A stretch of DNA of 64,000 nucleotides from Phoronis australis (GCA_002633005.1 NMRA01000505.1:205593-269592), one strand, 5' to 3'. Counted from the stretch's first letter, positions 10,595 to 23,320 are shown. Made by a program: numbers and translations. The notes: generated from the sequence alone by a model not told the origin.

Positions 10595-11758
10595 TAGATA
10601 ATCATGTAACTTGAAAAAGAACAAGACTGACGACAAAAGTTTATGGAGGATTCTGTAAGTAAGCACTCTATCTTTGGACTGGTCACTATAGTACCTGGTG
10701 TTTTGCTAACTTTAAAATTAAATGAAAAAATAAGAACAACTTCTTGCAAGAAAACCCTATTTTAAGTTTGTTCATAAAATATAAAAGCATGCACGTGTTC
10801 ACTTTGTCACCGTTTACATAATGTTTCAAGCACGTTGAAACGTCGATGCTTAATTGTGTAACATCGTGTTTGTGTAATAAGTCTTTGAAGCGTTCGGAGT
10901 AACATATGTTCGCCGAGTAATGAAATTTTAGATTAATATTTCATGATAAAGTAAAAATTGTGGTGTCATACCATAGGCGGATAAAGGGCCCCGAGGACAC
11001 ACTCCAACTGAAGGCGACTAAGAAACGCCGCCAACATATCGTTTCTGTGCGTTGCTCGCCTATTTTCTTCTTAAATTGTGTTTGCCCCACCTTTGGAGAC
11101 CGCTTGGAATGCACGCGGACCTTTGCCTTCCACTGCAGACTATCAAAGTGTTTTAACAAACTTAAACTTAGTGGAGCAGTACAAACACCTTAGGTATGCA
11201 AATAGCTATATTTTCACACTCGTGGTTTGAACAAGAATTAATAGATACAAGAATCTAGCGAAGAAGAATGTGTGGTCACGTGCTTCGCTAGTATCATAAC
11301 TAAGTCTTGCTCGTTTGTGCATTCATTCGCACGAACCTCTAGTGTCTACTCAACACACGTACAGCAGTCTTCATGCGTATACCGTACAATTTTTAACGAT
11401 TTGTATAATTGTCGCTTTTTACAGAAATCATTCTTCAATTGCTCCCGCGAGAGTTTACAAAGTACGATCGGATGATCTAATTTAACATTGGCGTGGAATG
11501 TTTTGAAATAAAATTTAACAGACTCTCCCCCCACCATCAAATGTTTCCCGACTACGCCAATGTTAAAGTGTCATTTTGGCGCTGTTGAGCTGTCATTGCT
11601 GAATTCTTAACTAAAACGCTTTGGGGTTCAAAACTTAGCCAGCACCATCGTCTGACTCAGGTTCAGCGTCAGTTTGCGTACGCTTTGGAAATATGGGCAA
11701 AGAAAAAATGTGGGAAAGAAAAGTGTTCTAACAGACGCACCCTAGTCGTGCGATGTTC
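10595..11758. other. Spacer downstream of the TRIM gene
   Basis: No recognisable gene or repeat. It includes the expected 3' untranslated region of the - strand TRIM gene, but no AATAAA in TRIM orientation was found close to the stop. Confidence 0.4.
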
Positions 11759-13639
11759 TTAATCCAAATACTGAAATATTTTCAGGTTGCCTGTGTATCG
11801 TTCTAAAACAGCAACCTCGCCTGGATTCGTCACAAACAGCCCAATAGGAGATCTTACGTCATCGCGCGTGATAGGCACGCATTCTTGCTGCAACCGATTT
11901 GACATCAAAACTACTTGGTTTTTGTTATCATCAACAATGAGAATGTTGTCCCACTCATCAGCGCAGTCGCAAAACCACAATCTTCCCCAACACATGGTTG
12001 ACCTAATAAGTTTTTGCAGATTGTGGTCGATTACCAATATGCGTCCAATTTTGTGATCACAGACCACGAGGTGACCCTCACTGTCTGCACACATCCCCCA
12101 GGGGGTGAACGTGATCAATCCAAGAGTAGATTTATCGATTACAGATTTGACTGTGCAATCGTGGTCAGCAATAACAATACGCTCGCCACCGAAATCACTA
12201 ATGAAAAGTTGACTGTTGTGGCAATTTATACAACCACTCACGCTGTACATATTAGGAACTATCTTAACAAGCTCTCCGCGCTCATTAAAACACACAACGC
12301 CATGGATGCCGTCATCGGTAACAAATATCATATCGCTTCCCCAAGCCACGCTGGTGGGCATCTGTAACTTGAAAAGGGTTTGGTCCACCTCAAACACGAA
12401 ACTACCGGTAGCTCTTGCGAACACTTTAACCCTTTTGTTAGCAATGTCAGCGATCACAAACCAATCATCGCTAACACCTAACCCTGAGCAGTTAACAGTA
12501 TCTTCCCCGTGAATTCGTGTGCTAAAATGTCGTACCAAGCAGGCCTTCTCTTTAGAGGTCGGCTGTTCAGACAGGCATGGAGAAACACGTCGTTGTTTTA
12601 GTTCTGTGACGAACTTTATCTTGAAATCTGGAATTGGTGGCTCTTCTGACAGCAATGTTATCACTGGCTTCAACACTTCCATTGGCAATTGTCGAACATC
12701 GAATTCAAAACAGGTCTTGATGTCTCTGAATTGCTGAAGCTTTTCAATGTCCTTCACAGAATCCAAAATTTTTTGCGCGTAGCCCATAGAATCCGTGATT
12801 AACGCTCTTCGGGCCTCTGCGTCATCGTATGCCATGTTTGCTTGTTCACGGACTTTCGATACTTCCTCTTGCAACCTACAGAAATGCCGACTTTTCTTCA
12901 AAGAAATTTCCCTCATGAAAACCTCAAATGTTTTCTCTAATTTCTGTATCGCATTGGCTTCTTGCTCGTCAAGTTCGGATAAAACCTGTTTACGCTCGAC
13001 TGACAAGTCTTCCGAATGTTTCTTTACCAGTTCCCAGCGGTCCAACAACTGTCGCATGGCATCGTTAACTTCAGTTACGGCCTCTTCCATGTTCAACTTC
13101 TTATGGCCTTTGTGTTCGAATACTGCGCACAAAAGGCACATGGGTGTCAGGCATTGCAGGCAAAACAATTGCACAACTGCGTCTGCGTGAACTGAACAGT
13201 AAACCTTCACAGAACGGCCAGTGTCGTCAAGATTTGTACCATTTTGGAAGTCTTCTAAACTGATCACCTGGTGATTGAAAGTTACTTTCGTCTTGCAGTG
13301 AGCTTGAGCACAGCTTTCGCAAAGAGGGTCGGTGCAAGTGACACAGATAGACTCCGCAATGCCCACAGTCTCCTGGAGTTTACAAAATGCACATACCAAT
13401 TCCGAGTCGTGATTGGAGCATGACTTGCTGGTGTGGGCGACAAGCACGTTTGATTCGAATCCTGTCACACCGCCGTCTGGAACAGAAGATTCTGTGTTAC
13501 ATACCGGACACAGCAAAGTCGCGTTTTCGCCATTTTCTTCTATTTTCTGCTTGAGACATTCTTCACAGAACGCGTGAATACATGGTAGAATTTTTGGACC
13601 TTCGACAGTTTCCCGACATATCAGGCATGTGATCCACAT
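11759..13639 (-). CDS. TRIM protein: RING, two B-boxes, coiled coil, NHL-like propeller
   Basis: A single uninterrupted coding exon of 626 codons from the first in-frame ATG. Numbered from that Met: a C3HC4 RING finger at residues 5-47 (C5, C8, C20, H22, C25, C28, C44, C47); a first B-box at about 74-123; a second B-box C148-x2-H151, C160-x2-C163, C168-x2-C171, H176-x2-H179; a coiled coil at about 185-315; and a beta-propeller at about 371-626 with NHL-like strands (FVIADIANKRVKVF, ILIVDDNKNQVVLM). Members of this TRIM2/3/56/71-like group are RING E3 ubiquitin ligases; partners cannot be read from sequence. There is no filamin domain between coil and propeller. The RING starts only five residues in, and the frame stays open upstream to a good acceptor (TTATTGCAG, exon from about 13675), so a 5' exon may add a leader or be purely untranslated. 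Confidence 0.9.
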   Translation of the reverse strand: MWITCLICRETVEGPKILPCIHAFCEECLKQKIEENGENATLLCPVCNTESSVPDGGVTGFESNVLVAHTSKSCSNHDSELVCAFCKLQETVGIAESICVTCTDPLCESCAQAHCKTKVTFNHQVISLEDFQNGTNLDDTGRSVKVYCSVHADAVVQLFCLQCLTPMCLLCAVFEHKGHKKLNMEEAVTEVNDAMRQLLDRWELVKKHSEDLSVERKQVLSELDEQEANAIQKLEKTFEVFMREISLKKSRHFCRLQEEVSKVREQANMAYDDAEARRALITDSMGYAQKILDSVKDIEKLQQFRDIKTCFEFDVRQLPMEVLKPVITLLSEEPPIPDFKIKFVTELKQRRVSPCLSEQPTSKEKACLVRHFSTRIHGEDTVNCSGLGVSDDWFVIADIANKRVKVFARATGSFVFEVDQTLFKLQMPTSVAWGSDMIFVTDDGIHGVVCFNERGELVKIVPNMYSVSGCINCHNSQLFISDFGGERIVIADHDCTVKSVIDKSTLGLITFTPWGMCADSEGHLVVCDHKIGRILVIDHNLQKLIRSTMCWGRLWFCDCADEWDNILIVDDNKNQVVLMSNRLQQECVPITRDDVRSPIGLFVTNPGEVAVLERYTGNLKIFQYLD

Positions 13640-15540
13640 CACCGGCGCCACTGAAGTATCACTCTTTGGAACCTCCTGCAATAAAGGCAAATGTTCTTTT
13701 TAAACCAGGCCGCGGTAGTAATATCTAAATAGACACTTCAACTCTTCATACCCCTAATTTTGACATAAAGCGACCATGCCGTAAACATCCATCAGGCACA
13801 TTTGTTACCTCGTTTTCGTGCCACTGGAGTTTCATATGCTATTTGTTGTTGTCCGATTCGTTACAAATTTTTCTTGGTTGCATTACTCTATTCGCCCTTC
13901 CAATGCCAATGAAGTATTACTGCTGTGCCATGGGCCGCAACTCCGGCGTGAGAAAGTTTGATAAATTGGAAAAACACCCGCGGATGCGTGACCCTGAAAT
14001 TCTTCACCTTCCCGATATCAATGGCAGCAACGCTGTCTGTCTGTCTGTTTATGCGTGACGGTGTGCGTGTGCGTGTGTATGATTGTGTGTGTGTGTGTGT
14101 GAGAGATTGTGTGCGTGGAAGGGACCAGAGGAAGACAGGGAGAGGGAAAGGCAGCGGGAGACAGCGTGAGGGATAGTCAGAGGGGGAGAGGGTGTGTGGG
14201 AGGGGAAGGGAAGGGAGAGGGAGGGGAGAGTGAGAGAGATATCTATTATATGACATGCATCGTTTGCAAAAACACCCTCTCCCTCGCTCTGCTACAGACC
14301 TTAGTTGCGCCCGTTTCGGCACCGTCTTGGTCCCAGGTATTGCATCGGCCCCCTATTTGGATTTGAGGTGTTCTATTTTTTTTTTCTTGGGCCGTTTTTG
14401 TGCGGACGCGGAGGGAGCGTGGTCAGTTTCGTACTGGCCTTGGTGACGTCAGTCGGTCGGCTCAACGGCCTGGGTGACGTCACTCCGTCGGCTTGATTTC
14501 ACTCCCTCCGGCTTCTGTCGCGTACATAATTCATAGGGCCTGTCGCCGCCAAAATTATGATGCCTCATTAAAATTTTTTTAGTCCTTGAGTAAACTGAGT
14601 TATTTCCCCGGGTGTTGGAAAATTGGCGTTCTTTAGTTATTCTGATGCTAAAATTGCGATGCGCTTTGGGGCGCCATTGCGTCACCTATTGGCCAATTTC
14701 CATGAGCTTCAACCAACTGTGAGGTTGCGTACAAGTCGTAAAAATCGGAAGTGGTTTCATTTTGTTACAACTTTTTACTATTTTAATACCAGAAAACTCA
14801 ATTTCAGAACAAACTCTCCAGAGACATCGCAAATTTTTAGGAAATGGCGAGTACGTGCGCATGTCACGAGTACGGTATGCACTGTTTTCAAAAGGACGGT
14901 CGGACAGATTTTCCTTTGTTACAAAAGGGGGAGAATTACGAAAAATAACGTTTATTAGATTTTTTTACTTCTATCAACGGATGTAACAGGCAAGGTGAAT
15001 GTCGGTTCATTCCCAGATTCTGCATGCACCCCTGCAGGTTGTAAGCTTTAAGTTTCACGACGACGAGCTGAGCACCTGGGTTGTGTGAAATTTCGGTGTG
15101 CGACGGAGCAATCTACACACGGCTACCGAGCTGTATGTTGACGATAGTCTTCATACAGCTAGCTGGCTTTCTTCCTCAGTATGTACATTTATGATTCAAC
15201 TTTTGTAAATACATCTATAAGCTTTGTGGGCTATACGATATTTTAAATGCATTCTTAGTCTTCACTTCAGAAGAGTAATATCTGATAACCGTACTTTGTG
15301 TTACGGCAGGGTCAAATGTTCTCAGTGGAAAGAAAGTTGTACTGTATAGGGAAAGAATCCCGCAGCCGCACACCTTGCTTACTGAAGTATGACAGTGACA
15401 GAAATTCTGCTTGAAGCTTTGAACACGGTCTCTTCAAGAAGTATTCCCGTCTCTTGCGATGAACACTCGGTTCACTCTTATGTGAGCTATTTCCCTCCCT
15501 CGGCGTTTCCCACTAGCTGCTACTCGTGCCAAAGCACGGG
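13640..15540. other. TRIM 5' flank and low-complexity DNA
   Basis: It should contain the TRIM promoter and a probable upstream exon, neither of which I can place. A GT-rich then GA-rich low-complexity tract runs about 14055-14240. The remaining short frames lack recognisable domains. Confidence 0.4.
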
Positions 15541-15553
15541 TAGCGGCTAGTGT

Positions 15554-15556
<3 letters not shown>

Positions 15557-15631
<75 letters not shown>
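15557..15631. repeat. (TA)n microsatellite
   Basis: An uninterrupted TA run of about 75 bp followed by TG/TATG-rich sequence to about 15725. Confidence 0.95.
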
Positions 15632-15634
<3 letters not shown>

Positions 15635-16569
15635 GTAACCTAGTTTTTATATGTGTGTATGCATGTATGTTTGTATGTATGCTAGCATGTATGCATGCAA
15701 GTGTGTGTTTGCGTGTGCATGTGTGTGGAAGGGACAAGAGGGAGGCAGGGAGGGATAGAAAGTGAACCTACTTGAAACTGAACACTGTTCCCGTTTCATT
15801 TTAAATGCCTAATTAATAACAGCCTCAGCTTGGTTTCCAGTCGAATCGTTTTTATAAATTTGTCTACACTTAATTGTGCCGCATAATATGTTTAGGGAAG
15901 ATATTTGCATCTTAGATTGCTCTAAAAGGGACATTGAAAGCAAAAGTGAAACTCAGATTCAGTAAGGCTGAACACAAAAACGACGTAGCCTCTCATGACG
16001 AACATTATAATCAGTGGGTTACAGGCGGTATCGAAACTTGACGCAGAGCGTTGGAATGATTTTAACCCCAGTTATTTCACTAACCCAAACCTCTCTTCGG
16101 TTGAAAGGGTACTCCAGCGAATCTACACTTTTTTCAAATTCAAAGAACACGATAACAATCAATTAAGATACAAGTTCATCGTCCGTTCTGAAGTCGAAGA
16201 CGTCACCAGTCTCTCGTGGGACTTAGACGTTGAGCTTGCCGCAGCGTAACACGAAATTTCTCGACTTATATTCAAAAACAGACCCCGTCGTACAGCAGCA
16301 ATCCTATTCCAAAACTTTGAACGCGAATGTGAAACCGTGGCAAGCATAATTCAAACGAACCACATATGTAGGACTAACTAAACTCAATTTTTATTCATAT
16401 TTTCATTTTGCTCTAGCATTATAATTACACGTCACATAAAACAATACAATATACATCATTTACAAAGAATAACATTAAATCACTAGTCAACAAGTACCGT
16501 ATTTTCTTCAGGATGTAATTTAATAAAGTTTACGAACATTTGGAAATTGAGATTTTTTTTAACAAACTT

Positions 16570-18137
16570 TTAGCTAAATATGTAATTTTTTGCTAGCATG
16601 ATCGACAGATTAATGATACAATTTTCCGACTGAATGTTTCCCAAAAAACCAAAAAGCACTGTTATTTTGTCCACATGAAAATTTACATGATATGTTTGTT
16701 TTAACCACTCAGCAAACAGGAGCCAGAAACCGGAGACAAGACGACATTCCAAAAACAGATTGAGAAAAGTTTCACTGTGTTCACCACAGAAAGAGCATAA
16801 CTCACTTGTTTTTATTTTAATTTTATGCAAATAATTATTGGTTGACAATATTCTGTGATTTATTACGCAAAATTTTGTAAATATAACTTCTTAAGACCCC
16901 TGTACGCTGCAAAGGTTGCACTTCTTAATGCATAGAATTCTATTATTATAAAAAGAATTATAATAAAGTTATAACTCTTCCAGAGTTCTTCGTGTGACAT
17001 AAAAGAACCTTCGGCATTAAGCAAATCACACACACACACACACACACACACACGGTAGACTCCCCTTTCACACCAGGACTTTAATCTTTGAATTATACCA
17101 CAGGGGAGAGTAAATATTTTCATTTTTGTCACACATTTGAAACAGGAGCACAATATCGCTTAAAACTTCCTTCCAGAACAGATTGTCGGTTCCTTCAGCT
17201 ATTTTTTTAAGGAAAGCGTCTCCCATTTTAAAATAAAGTAATCAACTTTACAAACCAAAACTGCCTCTGCAAGGTCACGTATGGTATTTGAGGTAAATAG
17301 TTTACGAAGCCACGATATTTTCAAAGACTTAATAAAAAAACTAACATGAACCATTTTTAAACGACCATGATCCTGATTTTGTACAATTTCATTTCGGCTA
17401 ACTCTGTCATTCTTCCCATTCTAAATGAAGCCAAAAGCCTCGCTCTAATTCTTGGAAGGGCTAGGGAGGGATTGAAGCAAATGAACAATCTTGGGCAATA
17501 AAAATGTCTTAACCACGGTTATTTTACCTAAAACAGTAAGAATTCTTCTTGACCAAGAGCCCACCATTTTTTTATTTTCGAAAAGCCTGCCACATAGTTA
17601 ATACATGCCACTGTATTATAATCAGCAGAGATGTTAATGCCCAAAAAAATGAAAGGTTTGTTAGTCCATAACAGGTTTTCATTGACACAAAGTTTTTCGT
17701 CAGAGTCTTTTGAAGCCATCCTAACACTTGTTTTCTCGATATTTGGCTTCAAACCAGAAAACTTGGTCAATTAAATTCAAATATGATCTAAGAGATAAAT
17801 CAGAACCGTCCAAAATTGTGTTGTCGGCGTACTGGATCAGTTTAAACTCAGAAACACTTATCCTGACCCCAGTGATGCCACCTTCCCGTCTAATTAAATT
17901 ACCCAATATTTCTACACACAATACAAAAGGTAAAGAGAAATGAGGTCTCCTTGACGACAGTCTCTCTCATTTCAAAAACTCAAAGAAAAATCCATAAAAA
18001 TTCTACTGTAAAGCCATCTGGGCCAGGACTTTTGTTGTTTTTTAAATCTTTCAGAGTTGCATGGATTTCCTCCAAAGTGATAGTTTTCAAGTTCGACTCC
18101 GTTAGACTGGTTTAGTCTAACCAAACCCAGTGTTACT
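16570..18137 (-). pseudogene. L1/Tx1-like LINE relic
   Basis: Reading from high to low coordinates on the - strand: NNKSPGPDGF (start of the reverse transcriptase domain), then after a deletion a VLCVEILGN segment, then QYADN (the catalytic YADD box, second Asp changed to Asn), GLKPNIEKT, FIFLGINIS, then WCERGVYRV...DLLNAEGSF, and a C-terminal CSFCGEHSETFLNLFLEC zinc-knuckle-like region. Order and motifs are those of L1/Tx1-type ORF2. Many frameshifts, a deletion between the first two blocks and the YADN change make it inactive. A CA repeat has expanded inside it at 17027-17053. Confidence 0.8.
17027..17053. repeat. (CA)n inside the LINE relic
   Basis: A CA run of 27 bases. Read on the - strand it adds a run of Val-Cys codons (VCVCVCVC) just before DLLNAEGSF, a position where related LINE proteins would be expected to have only a single VC. 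Confidence 0.9.
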
Positions 18138-18500
18138 TTTCGTGACATTCTGTTACTTGTAACATTAAGGCGTTTTCCCGTTGATTCTAACTTGTTCGAT
18201 TCTATAGCCCAACAACAAGTTGGGACGATGACCCCTGTAGCCAATATCTTACACGACTGATTAACTCCATTCTGGCATTGATGGTTGGAGGGCCAGCTCT
18301 CTTTTGTTCGATAATTGCTCTAAGCTGCAATAAGATCGTATCTAGCTTGACTAGGATGTGCTGTTAAAAATAAAAGTTAAGTTATAACATATTTGAACAC
18401 AAACCAATAGCATTTCTGAATTTCTCGTCAAATGCTGGTGATGTTTAGTTTTTAAATCGCCAAAATCGTCCAACTACAACCGAAGTTACAACAATCTAGA
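18138..18500. repeat. Dispersed repeat, copy 1 (partner at 63398)
   Basis: From TTCGTGACATT onward this segment aligns, with scattered differences and small indels, to 63398-63730 in the same orientation. Shared landmarks include CCCAACAACAAGTTGGGA, GGAGGGCCAGCTCTCTTTTG and AAAATAAAAGTTAAGTTATA. It is probably the end of a transposable element and directly adjoins the L1-like relic. Confidence 0.85.
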
Positions 18501-20152
18501 TATTCTTTCTCTGGGTTTGACTGTGTTCACATGTGGTCTGTAATATGACTGGTAGATAATTGGTCTGCCTGTTGTCATACCAGACAAAAGACTGTGCTTG
18601 GCAGTTAACAAAAGAACTAGATGTTATCGCTCGCTTACAATCCTCTACATGTTCGTCTGAACGGGAGAACGCCGTAATGAAAAATAATTATAGCAACTGA
18701 CATTTTTTTATCAGAACCTATCCACCGATATTGTTAAATTCCATTAGCCCAGAAACTACAGATGTTTATCATGACTGAGTTGTCGCCATGGCAAGATACA
18801 ACCCTGAAAATTTGAGAGAGGCTGGCCTGTCATAACCACGCTAGAACACCAAAAAGCAAAACTCCGTGGTTCTCGTCTGCACTCTGGCTCATTTTGAAAC
18901 CTGTATTCTCATTACTTAAAAAGCCCCTCTCCAGATTAATACCAGTGAAGGTCACGGACTTTTTTCAAAACCCATAAAAACGCAAGCGAGGCTTTTCAAA
19001 CACCTTAGCTACATGTAGTTGCTAGGTGAACTAAATGTACCTCATGATTGGCCGGCAGTGACACGTTGCTTAGCACCCTCCCGTCCACCTAGACACCATT
19101 AGAGTGTCATGGCATATTGGAACTGTTTTCAGAAACCAGCATCAACGTTTGCTCATTTTGGATGATCGATTTGTTGGGAAATTAAACAACTAAAAATACT
19201 GGAACCACCGCACAAACTTTTCAACAAAAAACCCCCACCACAACCATGTTTGTTTCACATAACAGCAGTTGTACAGTACTACACAGGAATGCTCTATATC
19301 TGTCACAACATTTTTATATTTAGGCGCGATCGTGTCTCTTGTTTGAATCGATGACCTATAAAGAACAATTGTATGGCATATATTTACTCTGTCTTATGTT
19401 TAGAGAAGTACTCATTTCATAGCGAAACAGCCGCATTCACAACACTATCACATTTCTTCGAAAGATGTGTATGTCTTTGCTGCCTGCCGTGATTGGGTCA
19501 CGTTGGCTTTGTCTCGTAGTACATCCACGTGTAACAATAATGTTTTGAGACAAATGTTCACGGTGAAACGCTGCTACAGTTCTCACAGGTGTTTTGTGCT
19601 TTTCAGTCATTCTTTCATAGAAACCATAAACGTTGTATTTTTGCGAAAAATTCCTAACAGAGTTTTAAAGAACAGTATATAAAACATTTTATCAATCAGT
19701 TTCATCATTCATTTATCAGATGTGATGTTTCGGAGTCACTTTGAATCTACGGTCTTACAAAACCTTAAAATTCTTGGAAAAAGTGAATTCAGTCCGGCGG
19801 CCTGCTTATTGTGTTTTTCAGTCGAGTGTATCGTTTCCTCTGAGAATACCTACCTTGATGATCTCGGACATATTTAGGCTAAGAAACCCTTTCCAATCGG
19901 CATAATGGATTAGTTGCGGCTCGTGTCCACACGCATGTACTACTAATGATAGACAAAGAGTAAAGCCAGTGACTGAAATAGCTATCCGTACAAGGGTCGG
20001 CACACCCTACATTTTTATGGAATGCAGGTCATAGCCTCGTTTCAAAAAGGGGTTTCCCCAGCAGGGCACGGATAACTCGGATCAACATGCCAAATAAGCT
20101 GAGTACTATTAGGGAGCCAAAGAAGTCCAATAAGTCGGCGCTTCTGTACGGT
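18501..20152. other. Spacer with one candidate minus-strand exon
   Basis: No recognised gene. A - strand segment at about 19976-19854, bounded by ATTTCAG and AAG|GTAGGT, is open and begins with a hydrophobic signal-like stretch (GFTLCLSLVVHACG) followed by polar sequence. It could be an exon of an unidentified secreted or membrane protein; support is splice signals and composition only. Confidence 0.25.
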
Positions 20153-20385
20153 GGCCCGAAAGTATCATAACCATTTCAGTTAAAATATTCTTCCTTTTTT
20201 CACCAAGGTGGAAATAACTTACACCTAGGTAAAAATTATTTCAACCTAGGTATAAACACTATCCACCCGGATGGAAATAATTTAGATGGAAATTATTTTC
20301 ACCCGGATGGAAATTATTTTCTCCTAATTTGAAATTATTTCCACCTAGGTGAAAAAGGAAAAATAAAAAATGATATCTTCGGGCC
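20153..20385. mobile_element. Small MITE built from CACCTAGGTG palindromes
   Basis: Ends are inverted: GGCCCGAA then TATCAT on the left, ATGATATC then TTCGGGCC on the right, with TTCCTTTTTTCACC and its complement just inside. The interior is a series of about seven imperfect units resembling CACCTAGGTGGAAATAATTT, several of them palindromic. No clear target-site duplication. Confidence 0.65.
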
Positions 20386-22077
20386 TCATTACTTCTGTGA
20401 AAATGTTTTTATTCAGACCACATACTGTTCAACGATATACCAATTGTGGTCGCCAAGGCAACTCATATACATAAACAAGGAACTGGCTTTTTAACAACAT
20501 AAAAGCTGCCCACAGCTTATGGATGATCTGAATGAGTTCAACAATTATGACTGGTATGTGAAAACTAGAAACATTATTTTGAATATCCAGAAATCAAGCT
20601 GCCATTTGCAACTAATTGGTTCATCAACAACGTTCATTTTTTTGTGGATAGAAGCATGTGATCCTTTTTGGACTAGATTTGGCGCGAATCCTGCATTCTT
20701 TTCAAGATATGTTTTATTCCGTTATAAAATGAAGGGCCATCATTTGCTCGCATAGTTACAATTACGAACGACGTCTACTGCTATAGAATTTCCTGTCGTA
20801 ATCTTGTTTTGTTTCATTCCATGTGAAGTTTAACTGCACTTGTAATATCAGTCATTTTTTCATATCTCTATTTGTGGAGATAGCCTATAGCGCAATTTCA
20901 GAATTGCTAACTTGAGAAAAATATATTAAATGATTTGGCATGAAAAGGCATTTACCATCTTAACAAAAATTCAGATCACCTTGTGCTATTTCCAAACCCT
21001 GGCCATTTCGATTATTCTCAAGCACACATCATTGACTTGTACTTTGTGTTAAACATACTATTTCCTTTACTTTCACCGACTAAGAACACAGAATGAGTTT
21101 TGCCAGTCAAAAGATATCGCTAAAATTAACACTTTTCCTAAATTACATCCATGTATGTACCACTGCTATTTTACTATTAATTTTTATTACCTTGGTGTAC
21201 GTATTTGATTGTAGTGCTGTCTTTAGGATTAATTCCACTTTCAGCTAAAGACATTGTTACATATTCCTCTAAACTGCATAAAATACCAGGCTCACAAACT
21301 CCCAACGTACTAAATTGAAATGGATAATTATGTAAAAACAGCATGCCCAACGTATACGTATAGTTCTGTGGATTTAACTTTTTTGTGGTTTGTTCCACCT
21401 AGTACACTTACATTGTAGGACTTTCGAACTCGTTAGGCTATCTAATTTTAATTTTTCTTAGAAAATATTAACTCAACCCGTGCGTTTCATTCTTAAAACG
21501 TTTGAATCACGTCCGGCTTTGCTTTCTTATGTATATAAAAATTTCCTAACTAAAATGAAAAATATTGGGTCAGGTTTGACGACATTTATACCCGGAGCGC
21601 CCTTAAAAAGGTAACATTTTCGTTTGAAAAACATTGGGAAATATGTTCGAAGGCAAATTAGTCTTTAAATTTCTGCGAACCAGCTTTGTAGCCGATTTTA
21701 TCGTGACTTTTTCGCGGTACTTGGTTTTAATAAATGGAGGTGGGTAATTGTTGAGTTACTTAAAGTTGCTGAACCCGAGTTTTTTTGGAGAACAAGAAAA
21801 CATGACCAAAGTCATTATACTTCATTCCTTCCTCTAACGATAATCGCTGAAATATATAATCAGCTTTCAGAAAAGCCGTGGTCGAAGAATGCCTATTTTT
21901 ATTCAACACCAACCTAAAACGGTAAAATCAAGGACGCAGCAACTCTAAATCAAAATTTTGATACTCGTGTTTTGAGCACATTGCCTCTCTCCCAAAACAG
22001 TTGTTGAAATGCAAACTATCTATAGTACAATTACCCAAGGTTATGATGCAAGGCATCATGCATGTGCTTGACATGAG
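20386..22077. other. Spacer, no gene recognised
   Basis: AT-rich sequence with only short frames. No domain, RNA gene or tandem repeat seen. Confidence 0.4.
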
Positions 22078-22240
22078 CAGTGTCGGATTTAAAGGGAGGG
22101 GGGGACAAGGGGGCCATGCCCCCCTAAAATTCTCCCAGATTCCATTTGGCAGTGCAGGGGTGCGACTGCCTGACGGGCAAAATCCAGTCTAATACTTTGC
22201 CCTGGCCCAACCTAACACAAAATTCTGGATCCGCCCCTGG
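22078..22240. mobile_element. MITE with CAGGGGCGGATCC-type ends, copy 3 (inverted)
   Basis: It begins CAGTGTCGGATTT and ends CTGGATCCGCCCCTG. TGAG lies directly left (22074-22077) and one base beyond the right CTG (22241-22244). The interior matches the reverse complement of copies 1 and 2. Confidence 0.8.
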
Positions 22241-23054
22241 TGAGGTTCTAAGTTCAAGTCCCAGTGACTTGCACATTTCAACAGAATGTTTGGTTTCAAC
22301 CTAATGGATCTGTTTTGAATACTAAACAGATACTAGTCAAAAATATGCCACTGAAGGGTGTTAAATGGTAGTGCTACCTTCTTCGTATGTTTGTCAAAAT
22401 GAGTCTCCGAACGGACATTCCGTTGCTTGTGTGAACTCCCGTGTAAGAGCGCTGCTAAAATATGTGGCATACTTAATTTATCTCCTCCGTGAGCCTTTGT
22501 TTTATCCAGTAAACAAGACTGGGAACTGCGAATGGCGATCCTGCAGATCAATATATCAACTTGTCAACCAAGCAGAAGACAGATATGTCAACTTGTCACC
22601 CCCACACCATAGAGATATGTCAACTTGACACCCAGGCATCAGACATATATTAACTTGCCACCTAGGGACCAATCAGTTATCATAACTTGTCACCCAAGCA
22701 CCAGACAGATGTATCAACCAGTCACCAAAGCACCAATCAGATATCACAATATGTCACACAAACACCAGACCGATATATCAACTTGACACCCAGTAACCAA
22801 TCAGTTATCATAAGTTGTCACCCAGGCACCAGACAGATATATCAACTTGTCAGACAGGCACCAGAAAGATATACGAAATTGTCACTCCGGCACAAGGCAG
22901 ATAGATCAACTTGTCACCCAGGCACCAGTCAGATATATGAACTTGTCAATCAGGTACCATTCATATATATATATATATACATGTTTGTATGCAGATATGG
23001 GGTTATTATTTGAAACCTTGCAGTGGGGTAAAATTTTGAGACCTCGTTCCGGGG

Positions 23055-23320
23055 CATATATATAATATATAGCCCGCAACTATATATGCCCCATTGGGTA
23101 TATGCCCGGGAACAATATATATCCCGCAGTTATATATACCTCGCTAGGTATATACCCCAGTACAATATATAGCCCACAAGTATATATGTCCCATTGGGTG
23201 TATACAATATATACCCCGCATCTTTATATGTCCCATTAGATATATGCCCCAGTATTTTTATAACCCGGTTTTCCACCTAATATACAAGCCCCGCAACTAG
23301 GTATATGTCACATTCGGTTA
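23055..23320. repeat. Second tandem repeat nested in the minisatellite, about 50-bp unit
   Basis: About five diverged units of the form ATATATAGCCCGCAACTATA followed by TGCCCCATTGGGTATATGCC. It interrupts the 32-bp array. A single ambiguous base (N) at 23476, just beyond it, hints at assembly difficulty. Confidence 0.8.
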
